Below, one piece after another: positions 7,879 through 15,072 of a stretch of 36,150 nt of DNA. Within the stretch, counting starts at the first letter, position 1. Each line of letters begins with the position of its first letter. The position numbers and the translations under genes were made by a program. The DNA lies in the NCBI GenBank assembly GCA_019239875.1, contig JAFAZI010000025.1, positions 1 to 36,150 of the forward strand. Reading direction: 5' to 3'. The notes beneath the pieces were generated by a model. It was not told the DNA's origin and searched no databases. It worked only from the letters and a program-made list of their open reading frames with translations. Source of the stretch: Frankiaceae bacterium (GTDB lineage Bacteria; Actinomycetota; Actinomycetes; JAFAQI01).

Positions 7879-10110
7879 ATGTCCGACCTGACCCCGGAAG
7901 CGGCCCTCGACGATCATTTCCGACGCGCCGTCGCCGGGCTGGAGTCGGGCGCGGCGAAGGACGCCGAACTCCCCGTGCGCGAGGGTTCGCGGCTGACCGG
8001 TGCGATGGCACTCGCCCTCTACGAGGCGCAGGTCGGAAACCGGGCGCTCGACATCGAGGCGCGTCGGCTGCGCGCAGCCGGGCGGGGCTTCTACACGATC
8101 GGCTCCTCCGGACACGAGTCGAACGCGGCGGTCGCGGCAGCGGTGCGCCCCACTGACCCGGCGCTGCTGCACTACCGCTCCGGCGCGTTCTACCTCGCCC
8201 GGGCGGCACATGTGCCTGGCTCGACGCCGATCCGCGACGTGCTGCTCGGCCTCATCGCGTCCACCGAGGAGCCGATCGCGGGTGGCCGCCACAAGGTGTT
8301 CGGGCACCGCGACCTTGCGGTGATTCCGCAGACGTCGACGATCGCCTCCCACCTTCCGCGCGCCGTGGGCGTCGGGTTCGCGATCGATCGAGGCCGCAAG
8401 CTCGGGATCGCGACGACCTGGCCGTCTGACGCCATCGCGGTCTGCAGCTTTGGCGATGCATCCGCGAACCACTCGACTGCGGTCGGCGCGATCAACGCCG
8501 CGAGCAACATCGCCTACCGCGGACTGCCGATGCCGGTGCTGTTCGTGTGCGAGGACAACGGCATCGGGATCAGCGTGCCCACTCCGGCCGGATGGGTCGC
8601 AGCGGCGTACGGCGACCGCCCTGGTCTGCGCTACTTCGCGGCCGACGGCGAGGACCTCCCTGCCACCTACGACGCTGCGAGAGAAGCGGCCGAGCACGTC
8701 CGCTCGACCCGGTCACCGGCGTTCCTGCACCTTCGCGTCGTACGTTTCATGGCTCACGCGGGCACGGATGCCGAGATCACGTACCGCAGGCCGTCGGAGA
8801 TCGCGGCGGACTACGACCGTGACCCGGTGCTCGCCACCGCGCGGCTGCTCGTCTCGACCGGGGTCATCACGCCCGAGCAGGCGCTCGCGCGTTACGACGC
8901 AGCGACGCAGGCCGTGCAGGCTGAGAGCAAGGCGAGCGTCGGACATCGGCAACTCGCGAGCGCCGAGGAGATCGTCGCGCCGCTGTCGCCACGGCACCCG
9001 GTGCGCGTCGCGGACGCGGCCGCCCGCAGCGGCTCGGATGCGGATCGACGTGCGGCGTTCGCCGGCAAGCTGCCGGAGGCGGGTGAACGGCTGACGCTGG
9101 CGGACAGCATCAACCGAGCGCTGACCGATGCGTTGGTCACCTACCCCCACGCCCTCGCATTCGGCGAAGACGTTGGGCGCAAGGGCGGCGTGTACGGCGT
9201 CACTCGCGGGCTTGCCAGGCGCTTCGGCGCCGGCCGGGTCTTCGACACCCTGCTCGATGAGCAGACGATCCTCGGTCTTGGCCTCGGGGCCGCAGTGTCC
9301 GGCCTGCTGCCGATTCCCGAGATCCAGTACCTCGCCTACCTGCACAACGCGGAGGACCAGCTGCGCGGCGAGGCCGCGAGCCTGCAGTTCTTCTCGAACG
9401 GGCAGTACCGCAACCCGATGGTGGTGCGGATCGCCGGACTCGCCTACCAGAAGGGATTCGGTGGGCACTTCCACAACGACAACGGCGTCTCGGTGCTGCG
9501 GGACATCCCGGGCCTCGTGGTTGCGGTGCCATCGAGGGGTGACGACGCTGCGGCGATGCTCCGCACGTGTCTCGCGGCCGCGTTGGTCGATGGCACGGTG
9601 TCGGTGTTCCTCGAGCCCATCGCCCTCTACCACTCGCGTGACCTCCACGAGCCGGGCGACGACGCGTGGCTGTCGGCGTACACCGGGCCGGAAGGCTGGG
9701 CCGCCCACCACATCCCGATCGGTCGGGCGCGCTGTCACGGCGGCGGCCACGACGTCACGATGGTCACGTTCGGCAACGGTGTGCCGATGTCGCTCCGCGT
9801 CTCCCGGCGACTGAGCGAGGCTGGCGTCGCGTCACGCATCCTGGACCTGCGCTGGCTCGCACCACTTCCGGTCGACGACCTGATGACGCACGCCTCCGCC
9901 ACCGGACGGGTCCTCGTCGTCGACGAGACCCGCTCTTCCGGCGGGATCTCCGAAGCCGTGATCACGACCCTCGTCGATCGTGGCTTCGGCGGCCGGATCG
10001 CGCGAATCGCCGCGACCGATTCGTTCATCCCACTCGGCGACGCCGCCAATCACGTGCTTGTCTCCGAGACGGCGATCGAGAAGGCCGCCCACGAGCTGCT
10101 GAGCCGCTAG
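7879..10110 (+). CDS. Fused alpha-beta E1 component of a thiamine-diphosphate 2-oxoacid dehydrogenase
   Basis: The protein has 743 aa. Residues ~1-370 resemble the branched-chain 2-oxoacid dehydrogenase E1 alpha chain, including the phosphate region GSSGHESN, the thiamine-diphosphate motif from CSFGDASANHS to the Asn of FVCEDNGIGIS, and the FMAHAGTD segment. Residues ~390-743 match the E1 beta chain: LAFGEDVGRKGGVYGVT, RVFDTLLDEQTILGLGLG, PEIQYLAYLHNAEDQLRGEA and GFGGHFHNDN. E1 decarboxylates a 2-oxoacid and transfers the acyl group to a lipoyl-E2. No E2 or E3 gene lies in this window, so it must borrow them. Its place behind lat and the aldehyde dehydrogenase suggests 2-oxoadipate as substrate, giving glutaryl-CoA, but branched-chain oxoacids are equally compatible with the sequence. 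Confidence 0.85.
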   Translation: MSDLTPEAALDDHFRRAVAGLESGAAKDAELPVREGSRLTGAMALALYEAQVGNRALDIEARRLRAAGRGFYTIGSSGHESNAAVAAAVRPTDPALLHYRSGAFYLARAAHVPGSTPIRDVLLGLIASTEEPIAGGRHKVFGHRDLAVIPQTSTIASHLPRAVGVGFAIDRGRKLGIATTWPSDAIAVCSFGDASANHSTAVGAINAASNIAYRGLPMPVLFVCEDNGIGISVPTPAGWVAAAYGDRPGLRYFAADGEDLPATYDAAREAAEHVRSTRSPAFLHLRVVRFMAHAGTDAEITYRRPSEIAADYDRDPVLATARLLVSTGVITPEQALARYDAATQAVQAESKASVGHRQLASAEEIVAPLSPRHPVRVADAAARSGSDADRRAAFAGKLPEAGERLTLADSINRALTDALVTYPHALAFGEDVGRKGGVYGVTRGLARRFGAGRVFDTLLDEQTILGLGLGAAVSGLLPIPEIQYLAYLHNAEDQLRGEAASLQFFSNGQYRNPMVVRIAGLAYQKGFGGHFHNDNGVSVLRDIPGLVVAVPSRGDDAAAMLRTCLAAALVDGTVSVFLEPIALYHSRDLHEPGDDAWLSAYTGPEGWAAHHIPIGRARCHGGGHDVTMVTFGNGVPMSLRVSRRLSEAGVASRILDLRWLAPLPVDDLMTHASATGRVLVVDETRSSGGISEAVITTLVDRGFGGRIARIAATDSFIPLGDAANHVLVSETAIEKAAHELLSR

Positions 10111-10130
10111 CGCGTGACACGATTCCGGTC

Positions 10131-10595
10131 ATGACCGACCGGCAGGAAGTAGCCCGCACGATCGCTGCGGACCCCGCGACGATCTTCGACGTGCTGCGCG
10201 ACCCCAAGGGCCACGTCGCCATCGACAGCTCCGGCATGTTGCAGTCGTTCACTGGCGAGCCGGCGACCGGGGTCGGCGACACGTTCGTGATCCACATGGA
10301 CCGCGAGGCGCTCAACGACTATCCAGAGCTCGGCAAGTACGACGTCACCTGCACGTTCACGACCTACGAGCCGGACCGTGAGATCGCGTGGACGATCCTC
10401 GGCCAGCTTCGTCCGCAGATCGGGCACGTGTACGGCTACACGCTGGAACCGGTCGAGGGCGGCACGCGCGTCACGTCGTACTGCGACTGGTCGAACATCG
10501 ATCCCGTGTACGCCGGCCTGCCGTGGCCGATCGTCCCGGAGTCGGCGCTTCGGGCGACCCTCGGCATCCTCGCGCGAACCGTCGAGCGTCACTGA
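10131..10595 (+). CDS. SRPBCC-fold (START/polyketide-cyclase-like) protein
   Basis: The ATG at 10131 gives 154 aa. The pattern VARTIAADPATIFDVLRDP, then GDTFVIHMD, EPDREIAWTI, GYTLEPVEGGTRVTSYCDW and a long C-terminal helix (ESALRATLGILARTVERH) is typical of the SRPBCC helix-grip fold, which encloses a hydrophobic ligand or acts as a lipid- or polyketide-binding cavity. No catalytic motif is recognised. It follows the E1 gene after 20 nt and precedes the operon terminator, so it is probably expressed with lysine degradation, but its job there is unknown. Upstream in-frame codons overlap the E1 gene and were discarded. Confidence 0.75.
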   Translation: MTDRQEVARTIAADPATIFDVLRDPKGHVAIDSSGMLQSFTGEPATGVGDTFVIHMDREALNDYPELGKYDVTCTFTTYEPDREIAWTILGQLRPQIGHVYGYTLEPVEGGTRVTSYCDWSNIDPVYAGLPWPIVPESALRATLGILARTVERH

Positions 10596-10631
10596 GCGGT
10601 CGAACAAGTAAGCGGACCGCACCGAGCAAAG

Positions 10632-10669
10632 CGAAGGGCCGCACCCCCGTTCGGGAGTGCGGCCCTTCG
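10632..10669. terminator. Strong intrinsic-type hairpin between convergent genes
   Basis: CGAAGGGCCGCAC (10632-10644) pairs perfectly with GTGCGGCCCTTCG (10657-10669), a 13-bp stem; the loop can add CCC/GGG pairs around GTTC. No long T-run follows, as is common in high-GC actinobacteria. It lies between the SRPBCC stop (10595) and the stop of the minus-strand neocarzinostatin-like gene (10686), so it can end transcription from both sides. Confidence 0.85.
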
Positions 10670-10685
10670 GCGTCGTCAGGTCAGG

Positions 10686-11759
10686 TCAGACCTTCGCCTT
10701 GACGGGCTTGCTGTGCGACGCCTTGTAGTGCTTCGACTTGTGCGTCGCGATGCGGTACTTGCCGTTCTTCACGTGCTTGTACGCGACCTTGCCACCCTTG
10801 TGAGTCTTGGCAGAGTCGACCATCTTCCAGTGACCGGCCTTGCGCTTGTCGAGCTCGGTCTTCAAGCCCTTCACGCCCGAGCCACCCGACGTGACCTTGC
10901 CGGTGATCTTGTCGCTCTTCTTGTGGAACTTGGCCGTCGTCTTGGTGGCGGCGGGCGGCGTTGTCGCATGGCCCTTGACGAAGGCGAAGCCCGCGGCACC
11001 GGAGAGGTCCGGGTTCTCGCCGCTTGTGTCGGTCGTCGCAGCCACCAGGCACGGGGTGCCGACCTCGCAGGTGCTCGAGGTGTCAGTGCCCTGCTGCCCG
11101 GTGTGCAGGGTCAGCGGAACCTTCGAGAACTGCCCGCTCGCGCCAAGCTTTGCGAAGACGATGTTGGTGCCGCAGGTCGTCTGACCAGGCGGCAGCGCGC
11201 ACTCGGTGACGATCAGGTCGGCACCCTTCTTCGAGTCGAGGAAGCCGTAGCCGCTGACGTTGACCGTGGTGCCGTCCTTGATGTTCTTCGACGGGGTCAA
11301 CGCCACGACCGGCGCGAACGTGATCGGGGTGAAGCTGACCGCGGCAACGTCGGTGGGGTCACTGGCATCGGTGGTGGCGACGAGGTAGCACTGATCAGAC
11401 TTCGTCAGTGACGGGCACGTCTTGCCGCCCGTGCCGATGGCGCCGGTGCGGACAGTGACGTCCGTCGCAGGGATGTTGCCGTCCGCGTCTGTGGTGAACG
11501 TTGTCGGATGGGCGAAGTCACAGTCGCTACCGTCGGGGTTGAGGCCGGAGCACTCGACGATCGCCGTGTTCGTGGTGACGCTCGGCTTCTGGTTGGTGCC
11601 GGTGACCGAGACGGTCTGGCCGCCCTGCAGGCCGTCGTTCGGCGTGGCGCTGATGGTGGGTGTCCCGGCAGCATGCGACGTCGTCGTCGGGATGGCGATC
11701 GCGGCGACCGCGATGCCGAGCGCGCCGATCCGCGCTGCGGTTCTTCCGGTGAAACGCAT
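10686..11759 (-). CDS. Secreted protein with two tandem neocarzinostatin-like domains and a Lys-rich tail
   Basis: The protein has 357 aa, with an ATG preceded by GGAG at 7 nt. Residues 1-31 are a signal peptide ending near SHAAG. Residues ~33-148 and ~149-263 are two seven-stranded Ig-like repeats of the neocarzinostatin (enediyne apoprotein) type. Each has a long-gap and a short-gap Cys pair: C70/C80 and C115/C124, then C187/C196 and C231/C237. Neocarzinostatin itself uses C37-C47 and C88-C93. Each repeat also has the LVATTD strand. The last ~80 residues (after TTPPAATKTT) are strongly basic, rich in Lys and His, and look like a further small beta domain that may bind wall polymers or nucleic acid. 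In the known family the fold binds and protects an enediyne chromophore; no enediyne polyketide synthase is near, so the ligand is unknown. Confidence 0.75.
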   Translation of the reverse strand: MRFTGRTAARIGALGIAVAAIAIPTTTSHAAGTPTISATPNDGLQGGQTVSVTGTNQKPSVTTNTAIVECSGLNPDGSDCDFAHPTTFTTDADGNIPATDVTVRTGAIGTGGKTCPSLTKSDQCYLVATTDASDPTDVAAVSFTPITFAPVVALTPSKNIKDGTTVNVSGYGFLDSKKGADLIVTECALPPGQTTCGTNIVFAKLGASGQFSKVPLTLHTGQQGTDTSSTCEVGTPCLVAATTDTSGENPDLSGAAGFAFVKGHATTPPAATKTTAKFHKKSDKITGKVTSGGSGVKGLKTELDKRKAGHWKMVDSAKTHKGGKVAYKHVKNGKYRIATHKSKHYKASHSKPVKAKV

Positions 11760-11901
11760 CTGTTGACTCCATTGTCAGAATGGGAGAACGGGGTTATCGC
11801 TACCCAATCAGAGCGGCCCGGTGAGGGAAAGCGATTCCACGAAACCGTCCTTTCTGACTAGGTCCGCACCGGCCGTCAGGGTCAGCAGGTAGAAACGAAG
11901 A

Positions 11902-12582
11902 ATGTGCGGGCGCTATGCGAACTCACGGCATGACGGCGACCTGCTGCGCGAGTTCCAGGTCGCCTCGGTCGTCGACCCGGAGCCCGACCCTTCCTGGAAC
12001 GTCGCACCCACCGACGGCGCTCGCGTGGTGCTCGAGCGCGTGGTCAACGACGAACCGGATCGACAGCTCCGTACGCTGCGCTGGGGCCTCGTGCCGTCGT
12101 GGGCGAAGGACGTCAAGATCGGTGCCCGGCTGATCAACGCCCGCTCCGAGACGGTCCTCGAGAAGCCGGCCTTCAAAGCCGCCGCGTCACGCCGCCGCTG
12201 CCTGGTGCCGGCAGATGGCTACTACGAGTGGATGAAGACCACGGATCGCAAGGTCCCGATGTACCTGCACGGTGACGGGATCCTCGCGTTTGCCGGGCTC
12301 TACGAGATCTGGCGCGACCCGAACGACGACGACGGCTGGGTGCGGAGCTTCACCGTGATCACGCGGCCCGCGCAGGACGCCCTCGGGCACGTTCACGACC
12401 GGTGCCCGGTCGTCGTACCTCCTGATCTGCGCGACCCGTGGCTGGATCCGTCGGTCACCGAGCCGGATGCGGTCGGTGACCTGCTGGCCGCGATTCCGGA
12501 TCCGTCGCTCCAGACGTATGAGGTCGCGCCTCTGGTCAACTCGGTCAAGAACGACGGGCCGGAACTGATCAAGCCGGTTTAG
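11902..12582 (+). CDS. SRAP domain protein (YedK/HMCES family), abasic-site DNA-protein crosslinker
   Basis: The protein has 226 aa, beginning MCGRY. Met removal exposes Cys2, which forms a thiazolidine crosslink with abasic sites in single-stranded DNA and so shields them during replication. Other family marks are WNVAPT, the RWGLVPSWAKD segment, INARSET with the DNA-contacting Asn, PADGYYEW with the conserved Glu, and a C-terminal HDR with the active-site His. The usual HDRMP is HDRCP here, an added Cys next to the active site. Length is normal for the family. It is transcribed towards the GGDEF-EAL gene, and the two stops are 28 nt apart around a small hairpin. Confidence 0.93.
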   Translation: MCGRYANSRHDGDLLREFQVASVVDPEPDPSWNVAPTDGARVVLERVVNDEPDRQLRTLRWGLVPSWAKDVKIGARLINARSETVLEKPAFKAAASRRRCLVPADGYYEWMKTTDRKVPMYLHGDGILAFAGLYEIWRDPNDDDGWVRSFTVITRPAQDALGHVHDRCPVVVPPDLRDPWLDPSVTEPDAVGDLLAAIPDPSLQTYEVAPLVNSVKNDGPELIKPV

Positions 12583-12594
12583 CCAACCCAGTTC

Positions 12595-12610
12595 GCCTGC
12601 CGAAGCAGGC
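12595..12610. terminator. Short GC hairpin between convergent genes
   Basis: GCCTGC (12595-12600), loop CGAA, GCAGGC (12605-12610): a 6-bp stem closed by a stable tetraloop. It sits between the SRAP stop and the stop of the minus-strand GGDEF-EAL gene and touches the latter's TAG. It is a weak terminator candidate with no T-run. Confidence 0.45.
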
Positions 12611-14946
12611 TAGGCGCGACCCGGCGTGCGTGACGCGTCGTACTGACGCGGGAAGGTCGCGAGGAGCTCCGCAACTTGGTCGGGGGTGCCCGGGCGGCCG
12701 AACAGGTATCCCTGGGCCTGGTCGCAGTCGAGATCCTCGAGCACTCGCAGCGCACTCGGCGACTCGACGCCCTCTGCGGTGACGGTCAGACCGAACGCGT
12801 GCGCCAGGTCGATCACGGCCGCGACGATGCGGGCGGCGGACCGGTCGCTGCCGAGGTTCGACAGGAAGCTCTTGTCGATCTTGACGCCGCTGACCGGCAG
12901 CTCCGACAGCCGTGCGATCGACGAGTGGCCGGTCCCGAAGTCGTCGATCACGGCCCGGACGCCCGCATCACGGAGCTCCATCAGCAGCTTCTTTGCGATG
13001 TCCGGACTCTCCATCACGGCGCTCTCGGTGATCTCGAGATAGATCAGATCGGACCGAACCCCCGACCGGCGCAGCGCACCGAGCACCTCGTCGACCACAC
13101 CCGGGTCGGACAGCTGGGTCGGCGAAACGTTGACCGCGATCGGTACGCCGACACCGGCTGCCTCCCATGCCTTCGCCTGGGCGAGAGCCGCCTCGAGGAC
13201 GTGGCTACCGAGCTGCCCGACGAGTCCGAGCTCCTCGGCGAGTGGCACGAAGTCGGCGGGCGAAACGGCACCGAGCTCTGAGTGGTCCCACCGGAGCAGG
13301 GCTTCGGCGCCACACCACTTGCGTGACGCGATGTGGAGCAACGGCTGGTAGACGACCCGGAGGCTGTGCTCGCGAATCGCGCGCCGGAGCTCGCTCTCCA
13401 TCGCCACCCGGGCGGTGGCGCGGTCGCGCAGCGCGGTGTCGAAGACGGCACGCCGACCCGGGCCGCGGCCCTTCGCCGCGAACATCGCGGCATCCGCGTC
13501 CCGGATCACCTTGTCCGGGTCAGACGTGCCGCCGTCGGACAGCGCGATTCCGATCGCGGTGGTGAAGAAGAACTCGCCGCCGTCGAGCATGAACGGGTCG
13601 AGCAGTGCCGCGTCGATCGCGTCCGCGATCCGGTGGGTGAGCTGCAGCGTCGCGTCCTCGACCAGAATCACGAACTCGTCGCCGCCGAAGCGGGCGAGCG
13701 TGCAGCCTTCGGGCAGCAGCAGCCGGAGCCGGTCGGCAACGGCCACCAGCAGCCGGTCGCCTGCGGCATGACCGAGGCTGTCGTTCACGAACTTGAAGCC
13801 GTCGAGGTCGAGCAGCATCACGGCGCACGCCGACAGCGACTGCCTCGAGTAGTTGAGTGCGTACGCCAGCAGGTGGTTGAACATCGAGCGGTTCGCGAGC
13901 GAGGTGAGCGGGTCGCGCTGAGCTGCCTCGGTGAGTGCTCGCTCGGTGCGGAACCGCTCGATCGCGAGGCCCGCGATCCCCGCCAGCGATGCGACACCCG
14001 CCATCTCTTCCGCGTCGGGCGCATAAGGATGGTCGCGATAGAGCGCGAACGTGCCGACCACCGCGTTCTGTGCGTCGAGCAAGGGAAACGACCAGACAGA
14101 CCGGAGCTTGTGCTGCTTCGCGACGTCGAGGAACGCCGCGGTCTTCGGGTCGGTCAGCGTGTCCTCGACGACGACCGGCCGCAGCGTCGCGGCTGCCGTA
14201 CCGCAGGCACCGACACCGTCCCGGATCGGGAGACCGTCGATGGCCTCCCGGAACTCGCGCGGCAGGCTCGGCCCGGCGGCATGGCGCAGCACACCGTCGC
14301 TGCGATCGGCGAGCAGCACGGAGCACCGGCACCCGCGGTATCGCGCCTCGACCTCGAGGCAGACGCGGCGCAGCGTCTCGTCCAGAGAGACGCCGCGGGC
14401 GATGCCTTCGAGCATCTGCTGGTGCCAGGCGAGCCACTCCACCGCACCCGCGGCGCGCTCCGGGTCGACCGGACTGCGGTGCGCGGCGACCGATGCGGTG
14501 ATCGACAGCATGCTGACCACTGAGAGGTCCTCGAACTGGAGCTCGTCAGCCGCCGCTGAGGAGATCGCGAGCAGCACGTCACCGCCGGGCCACTGTGGCA
14601 TCGGGACGATGCCGTATCCCGGCGTCTTGAAGGCGCGCGCAGCAACCGACATCGGATGGCGGTCCCGGCTGGTGTTGGCAACGAGGATGGGGTGCACCGG
14701 CGCCTCGGCAAGCGGCAGCGGGAAGCTGATCGGGCGCTCGGCTGCGCCCGCCACCGCGATCCGGATCCAATGCCCGCCTCGCAGCTGGAACATCGCGGCG
14801 GCGTTCGCGCGGGTGCTGTCGACCGCTGACGCGACCAGAACGTCCGCGATCGCCGCCACGTCGCCGACGGCGCCCATGAGGGCCGCGCTCGCACGGGCCA
14901 GCTCCGACGCGCGGCCGGGGAACGGATTGTCGGCGACGTCTGCCAC
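12610..14946 (-). CDS. GAF-GGDEF-EAL cyclic di-GMP turnover enzyme
   Basis: The protein has 778 aa, with a GTG start 8 nt after GAGGGGG. Residues ~1-165 and ~175-335 look like two GAF-type sensor domains, with no membrane segment, so the protein should be cytoplasmic. The GGDEF domain (about 338-500) keeps GGDEF at 421-425 and the LDLDGFKFVND metal and guanine region. The inhibitory I-site RxxD is absent (LPEG stands there). The EAL domain (about 515-765) keeps E548-A-L, the Asn of VNVSPTQL, LEITES, DDFGTGHSS, KIDKSF, the Glu of TAEGVES and the Gln of QGYLFGRP, so phosphodiesterase activity is likely. It probably makes and breaks c-di-GMP under control of the GAF input. It runs alone on the minus strand. 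Confidence 0.93.
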   Translation of the reverse strand: MADVADNPFPGRASELARASAALMGAVGDVAAIADVLVASAVDSTRANAAAMFQLRGGHWIRIAVAGAAERPISFPLPLAEAPVHPILVANTSRDRHPMSVAARAFKTPGYGIVPMPQWPGGDVLLAISSAAADELQFEDLSVVSMLSITASVAAHRSPVDPERAAGAVEWLAWHQQMLEGIARGVSLDETLRRVCLEVEARYRGCRCSVLLADRSDGVLRHAAGPSLPREFREAIDGLPIRDGVGACGTAAATLRPVVVEDTLTDPKTAAFLDVAKQHKLRSVWSFPLLDAQNAVVGTFALYRDHPYAPDAEEMAGVASLAGIAGLAIERFRTERALTEAAQRDPLTSLANRSMFNHLLAYALNYSRQSLSACAVMLLDLDGFKFVNDSLGHAAGDRLLVAVADRLRLLLPEGCTLARFGGDEFVILVEDATLQLTHRIADAIDAALLDPFMLDGGEFFFTTAIGIALSDGGTSDPDKVIRDADAAMFAAKGRGPGRRAVFDTALRDRATARVAMESELRRAIREHSLRVVYQPLLHIASRKWCGAEALLRWDHSELGAVSPADFVPLAEELGLVGQLGSHVLEAALAQAKAWEAAGVGVPIAVNVSPTQLSDPGVVDEVLGALRRSGVRSDLIYLEITESAVMESPDIAKKLLMELRDAGVRAVIDDFGTGHSSIARLSELPVSGVKIDKSFLSNLGSDRSAARIVAAVIDLAHAFGLTVTAEGVESPSALRVLEDLDCDQAQGYLFGRPGTPDQVAELLATFPRQYDASRTPGRA

Positions 14947-15072
14947 CAGAGGACCCCCTCGAGGCTGGGTGGGGACTACTCCTCATTGCCTAGTCCGAGG
15001 CTAGACGTGCCCCGACACACTGTCGAGAATGCAACCCGAAGGGGCTAATCCGCAGCAAAAGCGCAAATCGGG

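Noticed and set aside
7879-10110. Complete pyruvate or branched-chain dehydrogenase complex operon
   Set aside because: Only E1 is present; no lipoyl-domain E2 or dihydrolipoyl dehydrogenase gene adjoins it.
10686-11759. Evidence for an enediyne biosynthetic cluster
   Set aside because: Only a neocarzinostatin-like protein is present; no enediyne polyketide synthase, tailoring or resistance genes are seen in the 36 kb.
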